From Ga0077527 sp021300125 (GTDB lineage Bacteria; Pseudomonadota; Gammaproteobacteria; Burkholderiales; SG8-41): a DNA stretch of 11,943 bases. Made by a program: the position numbers and the translations under genes. Location: contig JBKDUF010000133.1 of the NCBI GenBank assembly GCA_046339595.1, positions 1-11,943 of the forward strand. The letters run 5' to 3'. Shown here piece by piece: positions 6,098 to 11,943 of this stretch. The notes under the pieces were generated by a model that had not been told where the DNA came from, searched no databases, and saw nothing but the letters and a program-made list of their open reading frames with translations. Each line of letters begins with the position of its first letter. The stretch's first letter is position 1.

Positions 6098-7090
6098 ATG
6101 ACCGCCGTTCAGACCCTAGACCGCAAGATCACCGGGCGCCTGGCCTGGACCCGAGATGACCTGCGCCGGGAGGAGTGGTTCCGCAGGTTCCCGCAGGACT
6201 GCGTGGATGAATTGCGCGCCGCGATCGCCGTCGCGCGTCCGCACCGCCTGCCGGTGATGCTGTGGACACCCGACCAGTTCAGGCTCGATGCCTGCCGCCG
6301 CTTCATGGCCGAAATCAAGGGCATCCTCGACGAGGGCGTGCGCTTCGCGCTGGTGGACCGCCTGCCGGTGGAGGAGATGACGGTGGACGAGGCCAAGTTC
6401 GCCTACTGGCTGCTTGCCTCGCTGATCGCGCGTCCGGTGGCGCAGAAGCATGATGGTTTTGATCCGAACGCCTTCCTCTCCGATGTGCTCGACACCGGCC
6501 TCAAGCCCACACCCGGTTCCGGCGTGCGCCCCGACCGCACCAATGTCGATCTGATCTACCACAACGACAACGCCTTCAACCACACCATGCCCTCGTACGT
6601 CGGCCTGCTCTGCCTGCAGCCGGCGAAATCCGGCGGCGTGAGCCGGGTGATGAGCTTCTACACCGCGCACAATGCGCTGCTCGAAAGCCATGCCGAGGCT
6701 TTGCCGCGGCTCTACCAGCCGTTCTGGATCGACCGCCAGCGCGAGCATGATCCGCAGGACGAGCGCTTGATCGCGGCGCCGATGTTCGGCTTCGACGGCG
6801 CCAGGCTCAACGCGCGGCTCTGCCTGCACCAGGTCAAGAACGGCTACGCGATGAAGGGTGAGGCTATGGACGACCGCACCCAGGAGGCGGTGATGGCGGT
6901 GGAGGATGTTTTTGAACGCGAGCCGCTGACGCTGCACTTCACCATGGCGCGCGGCCAGCTGCAGTTCTGCAACAACCTCGAAACCGGCCACAGCCGCACC
7001 GAGTTCGAGGATTTCGAGGACCCGGCGCAACGCCGCCACCTGGTGCGCATCTGGCTGCGCGACCATGGCCTGCGCGCCTACCGGGGCTGA
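6098..7090 (+). CDS. TauD/TfdA-like Fe(II)/2-oxoglutarate-dependent dioxygenase
   Basis: A 330-residue cytoplasmic oxygenase expected to couple oxidative decarboxylation of 2-oxoglutarate to hydroxylation of a small, usually acidic, substrate. The iron site is visible: H155-N-D157 in YHNDNAFNH, and distal His298 in CNNLETGHSRTEFEDF. Arg313 or Arg317 in RRHLVRIWLRDHG is the candidate 2-oxoglutarate carboxylate ligand. The region FALVDRLPVEEMTVDEAKFAYWLLASLIARPVAQ (about 83-116) is the N-terminal TauD-fold strand and helix that precede the core. The family includes taurine, 2,4-D and clavaminate-type enzymes, and sequence alone does not give the substrate. The ATG at 6098 is used; the ribosome site is modest (GGAAG). 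It follows a LysR regulator and a Bug receptor on the same strand. An in-gene TACCGG/CCGGTA stem at the stop codon, followed by T-rich DNA, may weakly end transcription. Confidence 0.9.
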   Translation: MTAVQTLDRKITGRLAWTRDDLRREEWFRRFPQDCVDELRAAIAVARPHRLPVMLWTPDQFRLDACRRFMAEIKGILDEGVRFALVDRLPVEEMTVDEAKFAYWLLASLIARPVAQKHDGFDPNAFLSDVLDTGLKPTPGSGVRPDRTNVDLIYHNDNAFNHTMPSYVGLLCLQPAKSGGVSRVMSFYTAHNALLESHAEALPRLYQPFWIDRQREHDPQDERLIAAPMFGFDGARLNARLCLHQVKNGYAMKGEAMDDRTQEAVMAVEDVFEREPLTLHFTMARGQLQFCNNLETGHSRTEFEDFEDPAQRRHLVRIWLRDHGLRAYRG

Positions 7091-7146
7091 ATCTGCCGCC
7101 GGTATTGATTCATATCTAATTGATTTTATTGGATTAATTTATCGCT

Positions 7147-7152
7147 TATAAT
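7147..7152 (+). promoter_or_regulatory. TATAAT -10 element of the prfC promoter
   Basis: A perfect TATAAT lies 53 bases before the prfC start, at the end of a sharply AT-rich patch (about 7103-7152) in otherwise GC-rich DNA. At 17-bp spacing the -35 would be TTTTAT (7124-7129), a weak match, so the AT-rich upstream DNA may act as an UP element. Transcription would start near 7159. This separates prfC from the dioxygenase gene. Confidence 0.6.
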
Positions 7153-7171
7153 GCGCGCCGCATCGCGTCCG

Positions 7172-7185
7172 CCGCCTTCGGGCGG
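7172..7185 (+). promoter_or_regulatory. UUCG-tetraloop hairpin in the prfC leader
   Basis: CCGCC-TTCG-GGCGG forms a 5-bp GC stem closed by the very stable C(UUCG)G tetraloop. It sits within the predicted leader, 20 bases before the prfC ATG, and is not followed by a T-run, so it is not a terminator. It may stabilise the mRNA or tune initiation at a start that has only a weak ribosome site. Confidence 0.4.
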
Positions 7186-7205
7186 GCGCCTCCACAGGCC
7201 CGCAC

Positions 7206-8819
7206 ATGAGCATCGACCACGAAGTAGCCCGCCGGCGAACCTTCGCCATCATTTCGCACCCCGACGCGGGCAAGACCACGCTCACCGAGAAGCTGCTGCT
7301 GTTCGCCGGCGCGATCCATATCGCCGGCAGCGTGAAGTCGCGCAAGGCCTCGCGCTACGCGACCTCGGACTGGATGGAGATCGAGAAGCAGCGCGGCATC
7401 TCGGTGGCCAGTTCGGTGATGCAGATGGAATACCGCGACTGCGTGATCAACCTGCTCGATACGCCCGGCCACCGCGACTTTTCAGAGGACACCTACCGTG
7501 TGCTGACCGCCGTGGATGCGGCGCTGATGGTGATTGATGCCGCCAACGGCATCGAGCCGCAGACGCTGCGGCTGCTCCAGGTGTGCCGCGCCCAGAACAC
7601 GCCGGTGATCACCTTCATCAACAAGATGGACCGCGAGGTGCGAGAGCCGACCGACCTGGTGGACGAGATCGAGCGCACGCTGGGCATGCCGGTGGTGCCC
7701 TGCACCTGGCCTGTGGGCATGGGCAAGCAGTTCAAGGGTGTATTTGACCTGCGCGCCGGCCGCATGCGGGTGTTCACCGCGGGTGAAGACCGCGTCGGCG
7801 ACGATGATGAAATCATCCAAGGCATCGACAACCCGGAAATCGCCGGCCGCTACGGCGACACCTTCAGCCACGCCCGCGCCGAGATGGAACTGGTGCAGGG
7901 CGTGTCGCCGCAGTACAACCGCGAGGAGTTTCTAGCCGGCAAACAGACGCCGCTGTTTTTCGGCTCGGCAATCAACAATTTCGGCGTGCGCGAAGTGCTC
8001 GACGCGGTGGTCGATTTCGCCTCGCCGCCGCGGCCGCACCATGCGCTGCAGCGCGAGGTGAAGCCGGAGGAGCCGAAATTCTCCGGCGTGGTGTTCAAGA
8101 TCCAGGCCAACATGGATCCCGGCCACCGCGACCGCGTCGCCTTCATCCGCATCTGTTCCGGGCGTTTCGAGCGCAGCATGCGCCTGAAGAACTGCCGCAC
8201 CGAAAAATTCTTCCGTCCCAGTTCGGTGGTGGCCTTCATGTCGCAGCGCCGCGAGCAGGTCGAGGATGCCTATGCCGGCGACATCATCGGCATTCCCAAC
8301 CACGGCGTGCTGCAGCTCGGCGACACGCTGACCGAGGGCGAGGACCTGCAGTTCACCGGACTGCCGTTCTTCGCGCCCGAACTGTTCCAGACTGTCGAGG
8401 TCGCCGACCCGCTGCGGAGCAAGCAGCTCAGGACGGGCCTCGCCCAGCTCGGTGAGGAGGGCGCGATCCAGGTGTTCAAGCCGGTGGCGGGCAGCCTGCT
8501 GCTGCTCGGTGCCGTCGGCCAGCTGCAGTTCGAGGTGGTGGCGCACCGCCTGAAGCACGAATATGGCTGCGAGGCACGGCTGTCGCCGGCGCGTTATGTC
8601 GCCGCGCGCTGGGTCACTTGCGATGACGAGCGCGAATTGCAGCGTTTCATTGATGCCAACGCCCATCGTGTCGCCCATGATGCCGTTGGTGCGCCCGCCT
8701 TCCTCGCCGGCAATGCAATCGAGATCGAGGTGGCGCAGGAGCAGTGGCCGAAGATCAGGTTCCATGCGCTGCGCGAGCACGCAGGGCTGATTTTCCACAG
8801 CAACTCGGCGCTGGCCTGA
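7206..8819 (+). CDS. prfC: peptide chain release factor 3 (RF3)
   Basis: A 537-residue translational GTPase that removes RF1 or RF2 from the ribosome after peptide release. The G motifs are intact: G1 S17-H-P-D-A-G-K-T-T25, switch II/G3 D85-T-P-G-H89, G4 N139-K-M-D142, and a G5-like FFGSAINNFGV. SDWMEIEKQRGISVASSVM (54-72) is the switch I region typical of RF3. Domain II follows (FSGVVFKIQANMDPGHRDRVAFIRICSGRF), and the C-terminal domain includes GAVGQLQFEVVAHRLKHEYG. The length compares with 529 residues in E. coli. The start codon ATG (MSIDHEVARRRTFAIISHPDAGKTT) fits the family although the ribosome site is weak. The gene stands alone between its own promoter and a terminator at 8828-8848, and faces the XRE-cupin gene tail to tail. 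Confidence 0.97.
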   Translation: MSIDHEVARRRTFAIISHPDAGKTTLTEKLLLFAGAIHIAGSVKSRKASRYATSDWMEIEKQRGISVASSVMQMEYRDCVINLLDTPGHRDFSEDTYRVLTAVDAALMVIDAANGIEPQTLRLLQVCRAQNTPVITFINKMDREVREPTDLVDEIERTLGMPVVPCTWPVGMGKQFKGVFDLRAGRMRVFTAGEDRVGDDDEIIQGIDNPEIAGRYGDTFSHARAEMELVQGVSPQYNREEFLAGKQTPLFFGSAINNFGVREVLDAVVDFASPPRPHHALQREVKPEEPKFSGVVFKIQANMDPGHRDRVAFIRICSGRFERSMRLKNCRTEKFFRPSSVVAFMSQRREQVEDAYAGDIIGIPNHGVLQLGDTLTEGEDLQFTGLPFFAPELFQTVEVADPLRSKQLRTGLAQLGEEGAIQVFKPVAGSLLLLGAVGQLQFEVVAHRLKHEYGCEARLSPARYVAARWVTCDDERELQRFIDANAHRVAHDAVGAPAFLAGNAIEIEVAQEQWPKIRFHALREHAGLIFHSNSALA

Positions 8820-8827
8820 GCGCCGCG

Positions 8828-8848
8828 CCCGCCGCCGGCGGGTTATTT
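8828..8848 (+). terminator. intrinsic terminator of prfC
   Basis: CCCGCC-GCC-GGCGGG (8828-8842) is a perfect 6-bp GC stem with a 3-base loop, followed at once by TTATTT. It begins 9 bases after the prfC stop. The TTA at the base of the stem is also the stop codon of the convergent XRE-cupin gene. On the minus strand the stem is followed by GC-rich DNA, so termination is probably one-directional. Confidence 0.65.
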
Positions 8849-9448
8849 CGGCGTGTAGATCACGATCAGCGCCTTCGCCTCCCCGCCGAGACCGCGCCCG
8901 CGATGGGGAATGCGCGATTCGAAGTAGAGGCTGTCGCCGGCCTCGAGGGTCCATTTTTTCGCGGCGCCGTCGATCTCCATTTCCCATTCGACGCGGCCTT
9001 CGAGAATGAACAGGAATTCCTCGCCCTCGTGTTCGAAGCGCACCTCGCTGCTGATGTCGGTGGGGAAGGTGAACAGGAAGGGCTCCATGTGCTTGTGCTG
9101 CTTCTTGTGCGCGAGGCTGACGTAGTCGTAGCCGAAGGCGCTGGCGCCGCGCACCACCGGACGACGCTCGCGGATACGCACGATGCTCATCGCGTCGTCG
9201 TAGCCGTCGCCGGAGGCCTTCAGGAATTCGGTGACCTCGACCTGCAGCGCCTGCGCGATTTTCACCAGGGTGCCTATCGGCGGCACGATGTGGCCGTTCT
9301 CGATCTTCGATACATAGCCCTTGGTCACGCCGATGGTGTCGGCGAGCTGCTCCTGGGTGAGGCCGCGGCCGGTGCGCAGCGCGGCGACATGGGTGCCGAT
9401 GTAGCGCTCGATGTCGCTGGAGGCGGAAACCGGATGCGGCGTGCTCAT
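8843..9448 (-). CDS. XRE-family regulator with C-terminal cupin sensor domain
   Basis: A 201-residue regulator with two domains. Residues about 14-70 are a Cro/CI-type helix-turn-helix (VAALRTGRGLTQEQLADTIGVTKGYVSKIENGHIVPPIGTLVKIAQAL). Residues about 115-200 are a cupin: first motif FEHEGEEFLFILEGRVEW, second motif GDSLYFESRIPHRGRG, with histidines and a glutamate placed to hold a metal or ligand. Proteins of this build, such as E. coli PuuR and SutR, commonly repress catabolic genes for amines, amino acids or sulfur compounds and often control their own operon. The gene overlaps the DJ-1/PfpI gene by ATGA (9445-9448), so it is the second gene of a two-gene operon and is probably translationally coupled. 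The repeated 17-bp near-palindromes in the divergent intergenic region are its likely targets. The ligand is unknown. Confidence 0.93.
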   Translation of the reverse strand: MSTPHPVSASSDIERYIGTHVAALRTGRGLTQEQLADTIGVTKGYVSKIENGHIVPPIGTLVKIAQALQVEVTEFLKASGDGYDDAMSIVRIRERRPVVRGASAFGYDYVSLAHKKQHKHMEPFLFTFPTDISSEVRFEHEGEEFLFILEGRVEWEMEIDGAAKKWTLEAGDSLYFESRIPHRGRGLGGEAKALIVIYTPK

Positions 9449-10083
9449 GCGCGCGGTGCTCCGAGCAGGGTGGGCAGGCGGCTACGGTTGGCCTCGCGCG
9501 CGGCGCCGTACTCCATGATGCGCGCGGTCTCGGAGGCCACGTCTGCGCCGAGCAGGCGTTCGAGCAGGTACAGCGTGACATCAATGCACAGCGTGACGCC
9601 GCCGCCGGTGACCACCAGGCCGCTGTCGGCGAGCAAGGCGTTGCGTGCCCGGACCTGCGGGTATTCATCGCGCAGTCGCGCGAGCGGCGGTACCTCGGCG
9701 CCGGCAATCACTTCCTGCTTGGTGGTGGCGATGCGGCCGTCGAGCACACCGCTCGCGGCGAGGATCATGCCGCCGGTGCACACCGCGGCGACCAGCCGTC
9801 CGCCGGCGACACGCCGGCGCAGGTAGTCCAGTGTCGGCGCATGCCGGCATTGCGCTTCCCAGCCCGGGCCGCCGGTGCCGATCAGGGCGTCGAAATCCGG
9901 TGCATCGGGGAGTCCGTGGCATGCGATGACTTCAAGATGGTTGGCAAAGTACACCGGGCCGGCCTGTGCGGCCACGGTGGTGACGCGGATCTGCGGCGCA
10001 ACCCGGCGTGCCATCGACAGCACGCCATAGGTGCCGAGGTCGATCGGTTCCACGCCGTCGTAGATGAAGATGCCGAAATGCAT
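9445..10083 (-). CDS. DJ-1/PfpI-superfamily protein, isonitrile hydratase-like
   Basis: A 212-residue cytoplasmic protein of the DJ-1/ThiJ/PfpI (class I glutamine amidotransferase-like) fold. The nucleophile elbow is A-V-C102-T-G-G, preceded by GRLVAAV. The N-terminal acidic motif is GVEPIDLGTYGVL, with E12 and D15, and IGTGGPGWEA (68-77) is the conserved glycine loop. GVLDGRIATTKQ after the elbow resembles both AraC-fused DJ-1 domains and isonitrile hydratases, where a cysteine in the elbow and an N-terminal Asp are catalytic. There is no AraC helix-turn-helix here, so it is a stand-alone enzyme. Hydratase, glyoxalase-type and amidase activities cannot be told apart. The ATG at 10083 (MHFGIFIYDG) is preferred because the family starts with this strand and AAAAAGG lies 7 bases upstream. 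A GTG at 10107 would add 8 non-conserved residues. It forms an operon with the XRE-cupin gene. Confidence 0.87.
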   Translation of the reverse strand: MHFGIFIYDGVEPIDLGTYGVLSMARRVAPQIRVTTVAAQAGPVYFANHLEVIACHGLPDAPDFDALIGTGGPGWEAQCRHAPTLDYLRRRVAGGRLVAAVCTGGMILAASGVLDGRIATTKQEVIAGAEVPPLARLRDEYPQVRARNALLADSGLVVTGGGVTLCIDVTLYLLERLLGADVASETARIMEYGAAREANRSRLPTLLGAPRA

Positions 10084-10102
10084 GGGCGGACCTTTTTGCT
10101 GT

Positions 10103-10119
10103 CGCACTGATTCAGTGCG
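10103..10119. promoter_or_regulatory. perfect 17-bp palindrome in the DJ-1 gene leader
   Basis: CGCACTGA-T-TCAGTGCG is a perfect 8-bp inverted repeat around one central base, ending 20 bases before the DJ-1 gene start codon. It is unrelated in sequence to the two GTTTCCT elements nearby. It could be a dimer operator, or in RNA a 7-bp hairpin with a 3-base loop (CGCACTG-ATT-CAGTGCG on the plus strand) close to the ribosome site. Which regulator uses it, if any, is unknown. Confidence 0.55.
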
Positions 10120-10122
10120 GCA

Positions 10123-10139
10123 GTTTCCTGAAAAGAAAC
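10123..10139. promoter_or_regulatory. candidate XRE-cupin operator, site 1
   Basis: GTTTCCTGAAAAGAAAC is a 17-bp near-palindrome in which 6 of 8 symmetric pairs complement. It shares 14 of 17 positions with site 2 at 10241-10257. It lies 40 bp upstream of the DJ-1 gene start, where a repressor would block transcription of the DJ-1/XRE-cupin operon. I found no confident minus-strand promoter around it. Confidence 0.5.
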
Positions 10140-10229
10140 ATTTTGGTGCGCAACCCGCAGGTTATTGCACCATTGCGAGCCATTACCACAGTGAAAAAGA
10201 GCATAAAGGAAAGATACACCAGAATCTTG

Positions 10230-10258
10230 TTGACGCGGGAGTTTCCTGTAAGGATACT
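10230..10258 (+). promoter_or_regulatory. sigma70-type promoter for the TRAP solute-binding gene
   Basis: TTGACG (10230-10235, 5 of 6 to TTGACA) and GATACT (10253-10258, 4 of 6 to TATAAT) are separated by exactly 17 bp. Transcription would begin near 10265, leaving a leader of about 97 bases before the ATG at 10362. The spacer and -10 are occupied by operator-like site 2. Confidence 0.5.
10241..10257. promoter_or_regulatory. candidate XRE-cupin operator, site 2
   Basis: GTTTCCTGTAAGGATAC is the partner of site 1: the first eight bases are identical and 6 of 8 symmetric pairs complement. It covers the spacer and most of the -10 of the candidate TRAP-gene promoter, a classic repressor position. 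A further half-site AGGAAAG in the opposite orientation lies at 10207-10213. Assignment to the neighbouring XRE-cupin protein is inference from position and symmetry. Confidence 0.55.
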
Positions 10259-10361
10259 TTAGCGACGTTCACGAATGACCGGGACAGGTTGTTCCCGACC
10301 ACAACAATACAACCCAGCGGTGAGCGGAGGAGTCGCGACCTTGACCACGGAGAGCAGACTC

Positions 10362-11516
10362 ATGAGCCAGAAAGACCCGCAGCAGAAAGCCCCGGTTGCC
10401 GAGAGCCGTCCCGCGCGTCGCCGTTTCCTCGGCGCGGCCGCGGCCGGCGGCACCGCCATCGCCGGTTTCCCGTTCATTGCCCGCGCCCAGCCGGCAGTGA
10501 TCAACTGGCGTTTCCAGAGCACCTGGCCGGCGAAGTTCCTCTACCAGGAATTCGCCGTGGACTGGACCAAGAAAGTGTTCGATCTTTCCGGCGGACGCCT
10601 CAAGATCGACATGCTGCCCGCGGGCGCGGTGGTGCCGGCGCTGCAGATCGTGGATGCCGCGAGCAAGGGCATCATCGACGGCGGCCACGGCCTGCCCGGT
10701 TTCTGGTTCGGCAAGAACACCGCCTTTGGCCTGTTCGGCGCGGGGCCCGACTTCGGCATGGACGGCAACCAGCTGCTCGGCTGGATCGAGTATGGCGGCG
10801 GCAAGGAGCTCTACGCCGAAGTGCAGGCCGCGGCGCAACTCGACCTGGTGAGTTTCCTGTTCGCGCCGGTGCCCTGCGAACCGATGGGCTGGTTCAAGAA
10901 GGAAATCAAGACTGTCGCCGACCTCAAGGGCCTCAAGTTCCGCACTGCGGGCCTCGCGGTGGACATGTTCAAGGAACTGGGCTTGTCCTCGGTGCAGATG
11001 GCGCCGCCGGACATCGTGCCCGCGCTCGACCGCGGCCTGCTCGACGGTGCCGAGTTTGCCAGCGCCTCCGATGACCGCATCATGGGGTTCCCCGACGTAG
11101 CGCGCTTTTACCTGCAGCAGAGCTACCACATGTCCAACAACTTCTGCGAGGTGATGGTCAACCGCAAGCGCTTCGAGGCGCTGCCCGACGATCTCAAGAC
11201 CGTGCTTCGCCTCGCGGCACATGCTGCCAGCTCGGACATGGAATGGAAGGCGATGCATCGCATGTCGCAGGACTATCTGGAACTGAAGAAAAACGCGAAA
11301 CTGCGTATTTACCGCACGCCGCGGCCGATCCTCGACGCCCAGCTCAAGGCCTGGAATGCGGTGATCAAGCGCCGCTCGGAAGAAAATCCGCTGTTTGCGA
11401 AAGTGGTGCAGTCGCAGATGAACTGGGCGCGGCGGGTGATGTTCTGGCACAACGAGGTGCAGGTCAGCCAGGCGGCGGCCTACAGCCATTATTTCGGCCG
11501 CGGTCCCGCGGCCTGA
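10362..11516 (+). CDS. TRAP transporter solute-binding protein, DctP family, Tat-exported
   Basis: A 384-residue periplasmic receptor of a TRAP transporter. The N terminus carries a twin-arginine signal: RPARRRFLGAAAAGG (16-30), hydrophobic stretch to residue 39, cleavage near ARA-Q43. Tat export fits receptors that fold before export. The DctP domain follows: INWRFQSTWP start, GGRLKIDMLPAGAVVPALQIVDAASKGIIDGG, GFWFGKNTAFGLFGAGPDFGMDG, and LKGLKFRTAG, where Arg194 is the residue that normally contacts the ligand carboxylate. The pattern recalls the TakP-type 2-oxoacid-binding subgroup, a tentative likeness. The ATG at 10362 is chosen for its GGAGAG ribosome site and signal peptide; an upstream in-frame ATG at 10275 would add 29 residues that would bury the signal. 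A RidA-family gene, not dctQ or dctM, follows after a hairpin, so the membrane subunits are not visible in this window. Confidence 0.92.
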   Translation: MSQKDPQQKAPVAESRPARRRFLGAAAAGGTAIAGFPFIARAQPAVINWRFQSTWPAKFLYQEFAVDWTKKVFDLSGGRLKIDMLPAGAVVPALQIVDAASKGIIDGGHGLPGFWFGKNTAFGLFGAGPDFGMDGNQLLGWIEYGGGKELYAEVQAAAQLDLVSFLFAPVPCEPMGWFKKEIKTVADLKGLKFRTAGLAVDMFKELGLSSVQMAPPDIVPALDRGLLDGAEFASASDDRIMGFPDVARFYLQQSYHMSNNFCEVMVNRKRFEALPDDLKTVLRLAAHAASSDMEWKAMHRMSQDYLELKKNAKLRIYRTPRPILDAQLKAWNAVIKRRSEENPLFAKVVQSQMNWARRVMFWHNEVQVSQAAAYSHYFGRGPAA

Positions 11517-11524
11517 TGCAGCAC

Positions 11525-11553
11525 GGAACGGCCGCCGCCACGGCGGCCGTTCC
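11525..11553 (+). promoter_or_regulatory. strong intercistronic hairpin between the TRAP gene and ridA-like gene
   Basis: GGAACGGCCGCC (11525-11536) and GGCGGCCGTTCC (11542-11553) form a perfect 12-bp stem with a 5-base loop. CTTGAA, not a T-run, follows, and a strong ribosome site (GGGAGGAA) for the next gene comes 8 bases later. It starts 9 bases after the TRAP stop. It is better read as an mRNA-protecting or attenuating element that sets the ratio of the two products than as a full terminator. Confidence 0.55.
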
Positions 11554-11575
11554 CTTGAACCGGGAGGAATCAACA

Positions 11576-11943
11576 GTGGCGGATTACGACAAGCGTTTGC
11601 AGGAACTCGGCATCACCCTGCCGCCGGCGGCCGCGCCGGTGGCGAACTACGTCGGTTACACCGTGTCGGGCAACCTGGTGTTTGTGTCCGGGCAGCTGCC
11701 GTTCGCGGACGGCAAGGTCGCGGTGCAGGGGCGGGTCGGCTCCGGCCTCACGGTGGACGACGGCTATCGCGCCGGAAGGCTGTGCGCGTTGAACCTGCTG
11801 GCGCACCTGCGGGCCGCCTGTGGCGGCAGCCTGAACAAGGTCAGCCGTGTGCTGCGGCTGGGCGGCTTTGTCTGTGTGGCGCCCGATTTTGTCGATGCGC
11901 CAAAGTGTGTCAATGGCGCGTCCGACCTGATGGTCGAGGTCTT
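11576..11943 (+). CDS. RidA/YjgF family protein, cut by the window end
   Basis: The first 122 residues of a RidA-family (Rid, formerly L-PSP endoribonuclease) protein, usually about 150 residues. These proteins hydrolyse reactive enamine/imine intermediates or act in degradation of nitrogenous compounds. The start is GTG at 11576 with the strong ribosome site GGGAGGAA 7 bases upstream. Motifs seen: the DKRLQELGITLPPAAAPVANYVGYTVSGNLVFVSGQLPF opening, GRAGR-like GYRAGRLCALNLLAHLRAACGGSLNKVSRVLRLGGFVC, and CVNGASDLMVEVF at the edge. The opening and the NGASDLMVEVF stretch fit the longer Rid subgroup more than canonical RidA. The arginine that marks deaminase-active members would lie just past the window, so activity cannot be judged. 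It is co-directional with the TRAP gene, 59 bp behind it. Confidence 0.87.
   Translation, partial: MADYDKRLQELGITLPPAAAPVANYVGYTVSGNLVFVSGQLPFADGKVAVQGRVGSGLTVDDGYRAGRLCALNLLAHLRAACGGSLNKVSRVLRLGGFVCVAPDFVDAPKCVNGASDLMVEV

Noticed and set aside
7932..9707. 591-codon minus-strand open frame across prfC, XRE-cupin and DJ-1 genes
   Set aside because: It runs antisense to prfC and out of frame with two well-supported minus-strand genes; Arg/Pro/His-rich composition is typical of GC-rich shadows.
10269..11573. 434-codon minus-strand open frame antisense to the TRAP receptor gene
   Set aside because: The plus-strand TRAP gene has a Tat signal, ribosome site and full family pattern; the antisense translation shows no recognisable motif.

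Overview
The window is GC-rich, densely packed bacterial DNA. It looks like a betaproteobacterium, probably of the Burkholderiales or Rhodocyclales type. The main reason is two separate Bug/TctC-family periplasmic solute-binding proteins, a family strongly expanded in that group, together with many LysR/XRE-type accessory catabolic genes and short intergenic gaps. No tRNA, rRNA, CRISPR array, insertion sequence, integrase or prophage gene was seen. The taxonomic guess is inference.

Layout. (1) 119-744, plus strand: a two-gene operon of a small charged exported protein and a monohaem c-type cytochrome, overlapping by ATGA. An FNR/ANR-like box lies at 119-132, 34 bp before the first start codon. 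(2) 794-3479, minus strand: an exported alpha/beta hydrolase, then phosphoserine phosphatase serB, then a Bug-family solute-binding protein 22 bp behind serB. (3) 3480-3915: a gap with no recognised gene, ending in an 8-bp inverted repeat just before the lysR start. (4) 3916-7090, plus strand: LysR regulator, Bug solute-binding protein, TauD/TfdA-like Fe(II)/2-oxoglutarate dioxygenase. This reads as a regulated uptake-plus-oxidation module for an unknown small acid. (5) 7206-8819, plus strand: prfC (release factor 3), with its own TATAAT promoter element and a UUCG-capped leader hairpin before it and a terminator after it. (6) 8843-11943: a divergent module. On the minus strand a DJ-1/PfpI-family enzyme and an XRE-cupin regulator overlap by ATGA. 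On the plus strand a Tat-exported TRAP solute-binding protein is followed by a RidA-family gene cut off by the window end.

The most interesting part is the 278-bp divergent intergenic region 10084-10361. It holds two 17-bp near-palindromes of the same pattern (GTTTCCTnnnAGGAAAC-like, 14 of 17 positions shared). The second lies exactly between and over the -35 and -10 elements of a candidate promoter for the TRAP gene. A third, unrelated, perfect 17-bp palindrome sits in the leader of the DJ-1 gene. This makes a testable case that the local XRE-cupin protein represses both arms of a small catabolic or detoxification module. The genes are of known families. What may be undescribed is the combination and its substrate, not a new enzyme class.

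The window encodes three high-affinity solute receptors (two Bug, one TRAP) and no membrane permease, so each must rely on partners elsewhere or, for the TRAP one, possibly downstream of the window.
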